Of a stretch of 37,307 bases of DNA, positions 21,327-28,985 are shown one piece after another. The DNA is taken from IMG/VR virus record IMGVR_UViG_3300009518_000007, positions 1 through 37,307 of that record. One strand, 5' to 3'. Numbering within the stretch: the first letter of the stretch is position 1; each line of letters begins with the position of its first letter. The stretch comes from a virus. The position numbers were made by a program, and so were the translations under genes. The notes beneath the pieces are model-generated. The model had not been told where the DNA came from and searched no databases. It saw only the letters and a list, made by a program, of their open reading frames with translations.

Positions 21327-21780
21327 GCCCTATCTTCTTGACTACCTTCAGCCCATGATCTAACCACTTTTGCATTGTAGGATACGCCGTTGAGGGATTC
21401 AAATATTGACAACATTTCACGGCGTGAAGGTCAGGGTCACGCGGTATCGTTCCGTTATTCAATCCCTTCGCTATATCAAAGCACTCCTGCAAAGGCACAT
21501 TCTTGGCGATCTCAACATCGAAATCATCAGCCAATGCTACGCACTTTTCATAGTATGCCTGACCCGCTTCCGGCATAGTCCATGAAAATTGCCATGGCTT
21601 CAAGATAACTTCCTGTATGGTCTTTCCTTCCCAATCGTGCCTATCCACACGTTCAAGAATAACCGTTCCCACGGCTACCCTGCCTTCGTATGGCTCACCC
21701 GCCGCTTCACAGTAGATGCACAAGCCCATTAGCTGATTATCCTGCAAGGCTTGAAATATAGGTATGTCAGCGTATTTCAT
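21307..21780 (-). CDS. Cell wall hydrolase, SleB-like endolysin
   Basis: The 157-residue protein matches the SleB-like hydrolase fold: QLMGLCIYCEAAGEPYEGRVAVGTVILERV with Glu25 as a likely catalytic acid, GKTIQEVILKPWQFSWT, and a C-terminal HAVKCCQYLNP. Enzymes of this family act on peptidoglycan glycan strands, which would degrade the wall at lysis. There is no signal peptide, so release would depend on a holin. The start overlaps the stop of the membrane/coiled-coil gene upstream. It is the last gene of the leftward late operon. Confidence 0.88.
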   Translation of the reverse strand: MKYADIPIFQALQDNQLMGLCIYCEAAGEPYEGRVAVGTVILERVDRHDWEGKTIQEVILKPWQFSWTMPEAGQAYYEKCVALADDFDVEIAKNVPLQECFDIAKGLNNGTIPRDPDLHAVKCCQYLNPSTAYPTMQKWLDHGLKVVKKIGHHSFFA

Positions 21781-22049
21781 TTCTTAGCCCCCTTATTCAT
21801 GTGCCATACAAGGGCTTGAACGTCTTTTCGCATTTCACCGATATTGGTCTTTATGTCGGCTACATCGGCACGATAGGTTTCTTTGTCAACCTTCTTTTCC
21901 TCAAGCCCCTGTAACTGGCTGGCATGGCTGTTTATGGTCGAGGTCATATTTGCCAGACCCGCCCCCACAAGGAGCATGATTATACCGAGAAATGTAGCGG
22001 CTAACCATGCCCACGTCGGATATTTCGCCCCGTTAGTTTCGTTTGCCAT
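21777..22049 (-). CDS. Putative lysis membrane protein with coiled coil (holin or spanin-like)
   Basis: The 90-residue product has a short polar N-terminus, one membrane segment (TWAWLAATFLGIIMLLVGAGL, about 12-32) and a coiled-coil tail with heptads (QLQGLEEKKVDKETYRADVA). This one-membrane plus coiled-coil shape fits holin-type or hemolysin XhlA-like proteins, or an inner-membrane spanin. Direct overlap with the endolysin supports a lysis role. Which of these it is cannot be decided by sequence alone. Confidence 0.7.
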   Translation of the reverse strand: MANETNGAKYPTWAWLAATFLGIIMLLVGAGLANMTSTINSHASQLQGLEEKKVDKETYRADVADIKTNIGEMRKDVQALVWHMNKGAKK

Positions 22050-22064
22050 TTCATAGAATCCTCT

Positions 22065-22265
22065 TTACGTTGGCGGTGTAGGTGTTTTCGATGCAGGGGT
22101 AAGCAGTTCCCTTATCGTATCGGTTTTGACCCCGGGGTGAAGTATCGCAACAGCCTTTAAAATCACCCCTATTACAATAGGCAACTCAAACTTGATCCAC
22201 CCGATAAGGATAGAGTAATTGCCCTGCGTTGCATTGATGTAATCGTTACTGAGAAATCCAGACAT
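22065..22265 (-). CDS. Small membrane protein of the lysis region
   Basis: The 66-residue protein starts MSGFLSNDYINATQGNYSIL. A hydrophobic stretch (IGWIKFELPIVIGVILKAVAIL) forms one membrane segment, followed by a Pro/Thr-rich end. The size and position between lysis genes suggest a holin-like role, but no typical holin signature is seen. Confidence 0.6.
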   Translation of the reverse strand: MSGFLSNDYINATQGNYSILIGWIKFELPIVIGVILKAVAILHPGVKTDTIRELLTPASKTPTPPT

Positions 22266-22276
22266 GATGAGCCTCC

Positions 22277-22660
22277 TTATCCGGCTGTGTTAGCCAACTT
22301 AGGATCCGCCACAAGATTCTTGCTGTTGATTACCGCCATGCCGTTCTGAATGACGCTAAGGGCAATAGGTGAAATCTCAGCAAAGGTGTTGTGCGCCCCG
22401 CCTGTAAGGGTCTTGTCCAGTTCTACACAGATAGCCTGTAAGAAGCCCATAACGCCCGCTTGCTTGAGAGGCCCGCTACCGTCTGCCGGAAGTATCTGCT
22501 CTGCCGAAGTCATAAGTGCGGGCAAAGCACCCACTATCTGCCCCACGATTGGCGGCATACCTGGAATACAACTCACGGCTACCTGCGCCACGGGGATTAC
22601 AAACTTCTCCACCGCCTGTATCCCTTCCTCAAAATACTTTTCCACTGCTTGTAAACTCAT
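22277..22660 (-). CDS. Hydrophobic hypothetical protein near lysis genes
   Basis: The start is ATG 22660, seven bases after GGAG; an ATG at 22665 is out of frame. The 127-residue protein has moderately hydrophobic segments (VIPVAQVAVSCIPGMPPIVG and QIVGALPALMTSAEQILPA) and no cleavable signal. It could be a membrane-active or small structural protein. It overlaps the lipoprotein gene by a few bases only on the control side. Family not recognised. Confidence 0.6.
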   Translation of the reverse strand: MSLQAVEKYFEEGIQAVEKFVIPVAQVAVSCIPGMPPIVGQIVGALPALMTSAEQILPADGSGPLKQAGVMGFLQAICVELDKTLTGGAHNTFAEISPIALSVIQNGMAVINSKNLVADPKLANTAG

Positions 22661-22661
22661 T

Positions 22662-22907
22662 TCATTTCTCCTTTCCTTGTTGTGTCTCAAGTATCAATAA
22701 ATATTCTTGTAGTTTTGTCTTATCGGCAACCGTCATACATTGAACATCTACCTGCTGACCGTTAAGCTCCATCTGCTTTGTGGGACTCCATCCATGCTCT
22801 AATTGAAGCTCAGGAACCCCACTTGTCTTTGTCGGCAGACTTCGGCAACTTATAGCCAGGGTCATTACTGTTGACAGCATCAATAAGATTATCAATTTTC
22901 TTTTCAT
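22662..22907 (-). CDS. Small lipoprotein, possible outer spanin
   Basis: The 81-residue product has a lipoprotein signal, MKRKLIILLMLSTVMTLAIS, then Cys21 in a lipobox (LAISC). The mature part is short and polar with one helical end (DKTKLQEYLLILETQQ). Its start lies inside the upstream 64-residue gene in another frame, the overlapping architecture of Rz/Rz1 spanin pairs. Position next to the endolysin fits an outer-membrane spanin. An exclusion lipoprotein is an alternative. Confidence 0.65.
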   Translation of the reverse strand: MKRKLIILLMLSTVMTLAISCRSLPTKTSGVPELQLEHGWSPTKQMELNGQQVDVQCMTVADKTKLQEYLLILETQQGKEK

Positions 22908-23004
22908 CTTCCACCTTCTGTTTCTGTTGTGGGCTTGGCATACACGCTTTCCATATCGCCTTGAATATGTCGATTATGATAGTCAAGCCGAGCTTTTCAA
23001 GCAT
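22810..23004 (-). CDS. Small amphipathic/membrane protein, possible inner spanin partner
   Basis: The 64-residue product starts MLEKLGLTIIIDIFKAIWKA, a hydrophobic to amphipathic N-terminus, and continues into a charged helical part (QQKQKVEDEKKIDNLIDAVN). ATG 23004 overlaps the TGA of the glycine-rich gene (TGATG). The lipoprotein gene begins inside it. This nested arrangement resembles inner and outer spanins, though this protein is short for an inner spanin. Confidence 0.55.
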   Translation of the reverse strand: MLEKLGLTIIIDIFKAIWKACMPSPQQKQKVEDEKKIDNLIDAVNSNDPGYKLPKSADKDKWGS

Positions 23005-24119
23005 CAGCTTATCCTCTCTACACCAATTATTCCAGGCCCCCCTGCTCCGGAAGTGGCAGAAGACGAGTATGCATCTGCTCCCCCTCCTCCACCTAGATAG
23101 TTATTACAGCCAACTCCCGACCCTGTATTGCCCGATGAACCCCCAAGTACACCGCCCCAACCACTGGCAGCAGCTCCGCCGCCAGCACCACTACCTCCAC
23201 CAGTACTACTAGCCCCAGTAGCACCTCCACCAGTTAAAGCCCTGAAGGGATCAACAAGTGAATCAAACCCCATAGCCTGAGTTGTGGCAGACGTTACCCA
23301 AACCCCGCCTTGCCGCCAAATACCATCTGTGCTGTTTTTACTTGCGAATCCAAGGGCGTTTACTCCGGCTATTGCGGCATTATTTACTGCATTACCTCCT
23401 GTGCCTGCTCCACCAGAATTAGTAACCGCATTTGAACTTAAATCCCCGCCTTGCCATCCACCTACAGCGCCACCACCTGTAGCTCCGGTATTGGTCTGCG
23501 TTATGTTTCCCCCGCGTCCACCTGTGCCAAAAGGCGAACCTGCCGCCCCTCCACCGGACGCATAATAAGTACCGCTAGTAGCCGCGTATTGAGCAGAACC
23601 CCCTACCCCACCTGTAGAATTTATAGTTCCTCCTGATGCCGTTCCGCCTGTTCCACCAGGGGCAGTTTTGCCACTACCTATATTGAACCAACCCGCGCCT
23701 CCCCCATTAGCGTAAAGGGAAAGACTACGTGCAGAACAGGTCAATGTAGTATTTCCCCCTGTGGTGCCACTTGCTCCTGTACCGGAAATAGACGACGTTA
23801 CTGCCGCTCCACCTGTACCAACGCTATAGAGGATTACATCACCAGACCAGAGGTATATTTCCGTTTCCGTGAATCCACCGCCCCCGCCACCGGAAGCCGC
23901 TCCGCCATAGGCAAAAATCGCTCCTCCTGACGCCCCACCACCAAGTGCCGAAATCCTGTACCAACCAGATTCCGGTATGGTGTAGGAAGAACCAGTGGAT
24001 ATCATATAAGCTATGTGGCTATAATTGATATTGCCGAATACTCCCCCCGCCTGTGCGAACGGGCTAAGCGACAGGATTAGAAAGATACTTAGATAACTGA
24101 TTAATTTTTTAATGCTCAT
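23004..24119 (-). CDS. Exported glycine-rich fibre- or adhesin-like protein
   Basis: The 371-residue protein has a typical Sec signal peptide (MSIKKLISYLSIFLILSLSP, FAQA then cleavage). The rest is about a third glycine, with repeats such as GGGASGGA, GGAGTGG and GGGGGADAYSSS, and ends GAGGPGIIGVERIS, the usual end of glycine-rich phage receptor-binding tips. Short beta segments (GSSYTIPESGWYRISALGGG) at residues 43-62 precede the glycine-rich body. The glycine-rich form is known from phage adhesins with polyglycine sandwiches; the signal peptide is unusual. The gene follows AGGAGG. Its place between fibre genes and lysis genes suggests a cell-surface or virion role. Confidence 0.75.
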   Translation of the reverse strand: MSIKKLISYLSIFLILSLSPFAQAGGVFGNINYSHIAYMISTGSSYTIPESGWYRISALGGGASGGAIFAYGGAASGGGGGGFTETEIYLWSGDVILYSVGTGGAAVTSSISGTGASGTTGGNTTLTCSARSLSLYANGGGAGWFNIGSGKTAPGGTGGTASGGTINSTGGVGGSAQYAATSGTYYASGGGAAGSPFGTGGRGGNITQTNTGATGGGAVGGWQGGDLSSNAVTNSGGAGTGGNAVNNAAIAGVNALGFASKNSTDGIWRQGGVWVTSATTQAMGFDSLVDPFRALTGGGATGASSTGGGSGAGGGAAASGWGGVLGGSSGNTGSGVGCNNYLGGGGGADAYSSSATSGAGGPGIIGVERIS

Positions 24120-24121
24120 TG

Positions 24122-24679
24122 TTAGACCTCCTTGTGAAATCTTATAAACTCTCTATAGTTTTTTATTGCTTCTGCATTTGTTTTATCAACTTTAATGGCA
24201 TTCTCGAAAGCCGCGAGTGCGTCCCTGTGCCGCCCCTGTTGTGCCCGGATAACCCCTATGTCATTCCAAGCTACCGATTCCAAATCGGCATGACCACATT
24301 TAGCCACCTTCCAAAATTCATGCGCCGCCTCTTCGAGCCTACCCGTCTTGTAATAGATTCTGCCAAGGTTGAAATAGGCCGCCCTATCGCCGGGGTCTAA
24401 TTCCAAAACCTTGTTAAAAACCTTTATCGCCTCATCGTAATTTTTCTCTACAACCAGAACTGCGCCAAGGTTAATGTATGCGTGAGGAGCTTTCGGGTCT
24501 TTCTGTATGGAAATCAGGCATTGTTCTTTTGCCTCTGCATATCTTCCTACCTTGTAATACATCAGCGCAAGATTGCTGTGCGCTCTTGCCTTGCCAGTTC
24601 CCATTTCTGTCTGTAAATCGAAATAGCATAGGGTAAAGATACAAAAGAGTATGAGAAATAAAGGTCTCTTACTGGTCAT
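24122..24679 (-). CDS. Exported or membrane-anchored TPR protein
   Basis: The 185-residue protein begins with a hydrophobic signal or anchor (LFLILFCIFTLCYF, about 7-20). Then come tetratricopeptide repeats: AHSNLALMYYKVGRYAEAKE, APHAYINLGAVLVVEKNYDE, RAAYFNLGRIYYKTGRLEEA and SVAWNDIGVIRAQQGRHRDA, four units across the mature protein. TPR domains mediate protein contacts. A periplasmic TPR protein is unusual in a podovirus late operon. It lies between two signal-bearing fibre-like genes and overlaps the start of one by 11 bases. A chaperone-like or docking role is inferred from context only. Confidence 0.8.
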   Translation of the reverse strand: MTSKRPLFLILFCIFTLCYFDLQTEMGTGKARAHSNLALMYYKVGRYAEAKEQCLISIQKDPKAPHAYINLGAVLVVEKNYDEAIKVFNKVLELDPGDRAAYFNLGRIYYKTGRLEEAAHEFWKVAKCGHADLESVAWNDIGVIRAQQGRHRDALAAFENAIKVDKTNAEAIKNYREFIRFHKEV

Positions 24680-25703
24680 AATTCAAAACCCCCAAGAGAT
24701 CGTGAACATCCCAATATCCGTTTCCGTTGCAAGTTATCTTCCACCGAGTGCCAAGCGTATTACTTCTGATATATCCTGTCGTTGCCCCTGTTGTATTATT
24801 ATAGCGGAAGGCATCACCAGTATAAGCCGTCAACCGTAAATATTGAGCAGCCGTAACTCCAAATTCGGCGGCATAACTATACGCATTACCCGTACCGCAT
24901 TGCTGCAAGGTCATGGTAATCGCTGTGCTTGCCCCTGTGTTATTGATATAATAATTTCCGCCGAGCTGCGTGGTTGTTAATGTTCCGTTGGTCGTTACGG
25001 TAGCAAGAACTATGTAATTCGCCGTTGTGGACTGAGGTGTCAAATAAGCATAATTCAGATTCCACGCTGTATTTGTGGTAGAAGCGGTTGAATTAACGGT
25101 CACGATTGCCCACGTTGAAGCCGCCATAGCCTGCACGGTAGTTGCATCGGAAGCCTGTAAGGTTAAAGTAGCAGAGGAATTATTAACAATAAGAAACTGC
25201 TGTCCGAGAACCAAAGTGCTTGTTACTGGCAAAACTACCGTCTGTGCTACCGAACCTGTAAAAATCTGCTGTCTTTTGGATGCTACGGTTAATGTGACCG
25301 TCGCGGAACTCGTTGCCGTTGCAAGGTAGCCTTCTATTAAACTATTGGCAGAAAGGTTTGAATTGGCATCCCATTCGGCTATCGTGCTTGCTGTAGGTGA
25401 GGTTGAAGCTGCAAGAAAAGCCGCTGATGCCAAGGTGCCGCCGCCAGTAGGAATTGTAAGCGTTGCTCCCGGCCCCGGCCATGTAATCGTTCCCGGCCCC
25501 CCATTGTTTGTATAGGAGGTGGTCAAGACAAGTGCTGCACCATCTGCACCCGAAAGCGTCAGCGTATTGTTCACCGTGAAGGTCTTGCCAGCGGCGATAT
25601 AGGCAGTACCACCTCCTGAAATGCTCGGGGGTAATGGCGGTATCGCAAACGCAGTCGAGGCAATCAGGAGCAAAGCTGTTATAAATAGAAATATCTTTTT
25701 CAT
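24669..25703 (-). CDS. Exported fibre-like protein
   Basis: The 344-residue protein has a Sec signal peptide (MKKIFLFITALLLIASTAFA). The mature part is Ser/Thr/Gly-rich with fibre-like beta repeats: GKTFTVNNTLTLSGADGAAL (about 38-57), then SKRQQIFTGSVAQTVVLPVT, TLVLGQQFLIVNNSSATLTL, and a C-terminal WKITCNGNGYWDVHD. These motifs are typical of phage tail-fibre shaft domains. Two cysteines near the end (QQCGTG and ITCNG) could pair in an oxidising compartment. The strong ribosome site is AAGGAGG. Confidence 0.7.
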   Translation of the reverse strand: MKKIFLFITALLLIASTAFAIPPLPPSISGGGTAYIAAGKTFTVNNTLTLSGADGAALVLTTSYTNNGGPGTITWPGPGATLTIPTGGGTLASAAFLAASTSPTASTIAEWDANSNLSANSLIEGYLATATSSATVTLTVASKRQQIFTGSVAQTVVLPVTSTLVLGQQFLIVNNSSATLTLQASDATTVQAMAASTWAIVTVNSTASTTNTAWNLNYAYLTPQSTTANYIVLATVTTNGTLTTTQLGGNYYINNTGASTAITMTLQQCGTGNAYSYAAEFGVTAAQYLRLTAYTGDAFRYNNTTGATTGYIRSNTLGTRWKITCNGNGYWDVHDLLGVLNYDQ

Positions 25704-25714
25704 GGCATGCCTCC

Positions 25715-26257
25715 TTACCGAGCCTTAAAGATCAGGTCGAGAGTTACCGTGGCCGAGTAGTTAGTAGCACCATTCCCGGTAATCGCCACGGTAGGGGCTG
25801 ACCTGATTACGGGATAGCCCGTTGCGGTATTTTCCATCAGCGTCAACTGTGCTACCGATGCTGAGCCGTTTGAGGTAAGCAATCCGAGATCAATTGCATA
25901 TCCCTGTGTGTCCGTAATTGTGACCGTGTAAAGCGTTGTCGGACAGGCAACTGAGCATGTAAGCTGAGAAGAACTTACATTTCCCGGCGTTCTTCCTACC
26001 TGATACAAATAGTAGCCATAGAGATTGTAGGGTGGATTTGTCGTTGTGGAAGGCACAAGGGCAATCGTAGCGGTTGGAAAGGTAGCCGAACCCCCCGAAT
26101 CAGCGATACAGGTTATCGTGACTATGGCCGTTACCGCATCTGCAACTCTGTCCTGTGGTGTGTACGAGGTCTTAACGGTCTGTGTGCATGACCCTAATCC
26201 GTAAGCCGGAACTGCAAACAGAATTACGAGCATCAATGCTAAAAGTATTTTTTTCAT
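25715..26257 (-). CDS. Exported Cys-containing beta-rich protein
   Basis: The 180-residue protein has a signal peptide (MKKILLALMLVILFAVPAYG). The mature protein is beta-rich, with segments FPTATIALVPSTTTNPPYNL, LYTVTITDTQGYAIDLGLLT and YSATVTLDLIFKAR. It has five cysteines (SCTQT, ITCIAD, LTCSVACP), unlike the other phage structural proteins here, which fits disulfide formation outside the cytoplasm. Ribosome site AGGAGG. Function is unknown; accessory fibre or surface protein is likely. Confidence 0.65.
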   Translation of the reverse strand: MKKILLALMLVILFAVPAYGLGSCTQTVKTSYTPQDRVADAVTAIVTITCIADSGGSATFPTATIALVPSTTTNPPYNLYGYYLYQVGRTPGNVSSSQLTCSVACPTTLYTVTITDTQGYAIDLGLLTSNGSASVAQLTLMENTATGYPVIRSAPTVAITGNGATNYSATVTLDLIFKAR

Positions 26258-26272
26258 TGTGAATCCTCCTGA

Positions 26273-26509
26273 TTATTTCTTGGGTTTAGTTTCCTTTTCC
26301 TTGTCTTCTATAGCTTTCAATTTTGCCTCTAACTCAGGCAGAGCTTTTTGTATCTCCTGATATTGCTGTGGGAGAAACCTCATTTGCATTTCGATATTCT
26401 GTAGAATCAATTTGGAGTTGCTTATTCTGAGTTGCAATTCAGTCTTTTCGTCTGCCCATACCGTAGTCGCAAACAACAGAACCAATGCCGTGATGATGAT
26501 TTTTTTCAT
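26273..26509 (-). CDS. Small exported coiled-coil protein
   Basis: ATG 26509 (after AAAGGAAACC) is chosen; a longer frame has no ribosome site. The 78-residue product has a signal peptide MKKIIITALVLLFATTVWA and then a coiled coil: ELQLRISNSKLILQNIEMQM and PELEAKLKAIEDKEKETKPK. It could assemble with the fibre proteins around it or be a periplasmic tether. It sits between the large fibre gene and the other signal-bearing genes. Confidence 0.65.
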   Translation of the reverse strand: MKKIIITALVLLFATTVWADEKTELQLRISNSKLILQNIEMQMRFLPQQYQEIQKALPELEAKLKAIEDKEKETKPKK

Positions 26510-26522
26510 ATGGTTTCCTTTC

Positions 26523-28985
26523 TTATTGAATCGTTCCGTACAGTGGTATGTAATATGTATTACCCCCGTAATACACTTTTCCCCATCCATAGAACCCCGG
26601 AGGGGTACTACCAGTTACACTATATGGTGCAGTTTGTCCTGTACCGTTACTATAGACAGTAAATACATTTGTTGGTCTAAATTGACCAGCCGAACCACCG
26701 GGATCACCCCCTATACCTATTCCACCTCCGGTATATACAAAATTAAACTGAACATTGGAATTTGTCGCCAACCCCTGATTGATGCCTGTTAAGTTTGCGT
26801 TGTACGCTTGCACATCACTTCCTATATTAAGACCCAATGAAGTTCTGCCTGTAGCAGCAACAAGATTTGTTGAACCACCATCCCATTGTAGTCTTTGGGA
26901 ATAGGCTGCATCCCAATTTGTATGATTGTCTGTAATAGTCGTAACTACCGATGCACCATTACCTACAAGTATTCCGGAAAGAGAATCAAGCTGAACCGTA
27001 CTCACAACATGTAAAGTTCCACCAATACCAACATTACTCTTAAAATATCCCGCACCATTTTGGTCAACATCGAAAAGTGCAGTTGAGTTGTCCGTATCAA
27101 GAGCCAAGAATGGGTACTTCCAGCCCTTATTTCCCTCGGCAAGAAATCCCGCATATTGGCGAACATTGTTGAGGGTATAGGGAGAAATATCACCAGAGTA
27201 AGCTCGGATACCGACACCATAAAGCGGCGTGCCTCCGGGGTCAACCTGACTAACCAAAATAGCATCAAACACTATCGTGTTTCCAGCATTTGGGGCGGCT
27301 CCCCCACTACTATTTTTAAAGACTTGAAATTCCCCGCCGTATATTCCCGCCGTATTCACATTACTTGTGACCAACACATTACTTTCAATACCGCTTATCT
27401 CCACATTGGAATTAGCTACTGCCGCCGTCACATCAGATATGATACCATAACCATCATAAGTAGTTCCACCATATGTATATGTCCTTACTATACCCAGTCC
27501 AGTTGATTGACCAGAACTAAGTCCCGATGAATCAGACAATGTGCCAGAGATATAAACTATCGTTGTGTTTTTATCATATGTCATAGCTGACATACCCGCT
27601 AACACACCCGCATTATTATATTGTGCCTGAGTATCAGACCCACCTGGAGTTGATGACGACGAACTATATGAGAAATTACCCGACCCATCATTCTTTAAAA
27701 ATCCACTAGAGTTCGCCAAATTAGCAATCGAGGCAAGGTTGACATTATACGCCTCATAGTCGGAAGATGAAGATGCGGTAGATAATGTAGCTATACCGCC
27801 AGAAACCGCCATTTTCAGAAGCCCCGTTGTCAATGCTCCGAGATTAACAGCATTGGCAGGTTCACTTGTGGACTGTGTAACCACATAGTACCCACTTGCA
27901 TTTGCCCCACCGCCTCCACTCCCGCAATCCGCACCCGTAGCAGACAAAACACCACTTGAATTGACATGGAGGCATTGTGTTGTGCCAGTCAATGCGCCAA
28001 AGGTGGTTGTACCATTAAGCGTAGCCGCCGTAAGGGTAGGGGTAGTAAGCAAAGGAGATGTGCTATATACCAAACTGGTTGATGAAGTTCCCGTTGTGCC
28101 TGTAGCTAAGGCAAGATAATTTAACTGTGTTCCAGTAGCCTGTACCTGCGTTGTTCCTATAGTAAGACCCGAAGTCGCCGCGCTATAGGAAGGAACGGTT
28201 ACAATTCCTGTAAACGTAGGAGATGCCAAAGTAGCATAATTCGCTATTGTTGCAAAAGCTCCTGTCCCGAAAGCTACGTTATTGCTTTTTAGGCAAGTGA
28301 TTACACCCGCCGATGTTATGGTACAGTCTTGACTTAGGGTTACACCTGCGATATGAGTAGAATCATACCACATGCCTAACTGATTGGCCGTCGGAGTGCC
28401 GTGGGTATAAACATTACCGCCACCTCCGCCCCCACTTCCGCAATCGCTACCAGTACCGCTTACAACACCCGCACCGCTTACATGAAGGCATTGAGTTGAA
28501 CCCGTGATCGGGAAAGTGACTGTGCCAGTAAATGTGGGAGAATTTAACGGAGCATATCCCCCCCCCGCATTGTCTTGGACAATCATTGTCACTTTATCAA
28601 GCGCACGTTCAAAGGTCTTATAGAGGGTAGGCATCCCGTCGGTAAAGGAGCTTAACTGCGTCTCTGGCGTGCTTCTTAAAATCTTCAAGGTATAGCCGGA
28701 GGTACAGGCGACAGTCAGCGTCACAGTTCCGCCGTTTAAATAACTGTTGTTTACGGATGCAGTTGTATAGTCAGTCGAGTAATTAAGTGTCGTGGTATTT
28801 CCGCTAAGGTCTTTTTCAGTCACTATAAGGGCCGTGCCATCAGGCGTTACGGGGAATGTGAAGGCAAACGGGCCTGTAGTACCAGCGCAAACATAGCTGA
28901 CGTTATTTACAGTCGTGCTGATTGTTGCGGATGCCACACCCGTCATCATTAGAAATATAAAAATAAGTGCAATAATCTTTTTCAT
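26523..28985 (-). CDS. Tail fibre with T7-type N-terminal domain behind a signal peptide
   Basis: ATG 28985 overlaps the ATP-grasp stop (ATGA) and gives an 820-residue protein. It starts with a Sec signal peptide (MKKIIALIFIFLMMTGVASA). The next 120 residues follow the T7 tail fibre N-terminal pattern: FAFTFPVTPDGTALIVTEKD, YLNGGTVTLTVACTSGYTLK, ILRSTPETQLSSFTDGMPTL, then ERALDKVTMIVQDN. The shaft is Ser/Thr/Gly-rich, with two repeated units beginning QCLHV and ending DCGSGGGG. The C-terminus ends YYGGNTYYIPLYGTIQ, like the head-region protein at 1052-1726. T7-like fibres attach the tail to the receptor; none normally has a signal peptide. Confidence 0.85.
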   Translation of the reverse strand: MKKIIALIFIFLMMTGVASATISTTVNNVSYVCAGTTGPFAFTFPVTPDGTALIVTEKDLSGNTTTLNYSTDYTTASVNNSYLNGGTVTLTVACTSGYTLKILRSTPETQLSSFTDGMPTLYKTFERALDKVTMIVQDNAGGGYAPLNSPTFTGTVTFPITGSTQCLHVSGAGVVSGTGSDCGSGGGGGGNVYTHGTPTANQLGMWYDSTHIAGVTLSQDCTITSAGVITCLKSNNVAFGTGAFATIANYATLASPTFTGIVTVPSYSAATSGLTIGTTQVQATGTQLNYLALATGTTGTSSTSLVYSTSPLLTTPTLTAATLNGTTTFGALTGTTQCLHVNSSGVLSATGADCGSGGGGANASGYYVVTQSTSEPANAVNLGALTTGLLKMAVSGGIATLSTASSSSDYEAYNVNLASIANLANSSGFLKNDGSGNFSYSSSSSTPGGSDTQAQYNNAGVLAGMSAMTYDKNTTIVYISGTLSDSSGLSSGQSTGLGIVRTYTYGGTTYDGYGIISDVTAAVANSNVEISGIESNVLVTSNVNTAGIYGGEFQVFKNSSGGAAPNAGNTIVFDAILVSQVDPGGTPLYGVGIRAYSGDISPYTLNNVRQYAGFLAEGNKGWKYPFLALDTDNSTALFDVDQNGAGYFKSNVGIGGTLHVVSTVQLDSLSGILVGNGASVVTTITDNHTNWDAAYSQRLQWDGGSTNLVAATGRTSLGLNIGSDVQAYNANLTGINQGLATNSNVQFNFVYTGGGIGIGGDPGGSAGQFRPTNVFTVYSNGTGQTAPYSVTGSTPPGFYGWGKVYYGGNTYYIPLYGTIQ

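Noticed and set aside
22350-23636. Long plus-strand frames across the lysis and glycine-rich genes
   Set aside because: They are antisense to well supported minus-strand genes, have low-complexity Pro/Cys-rich products and no ribosome sites.
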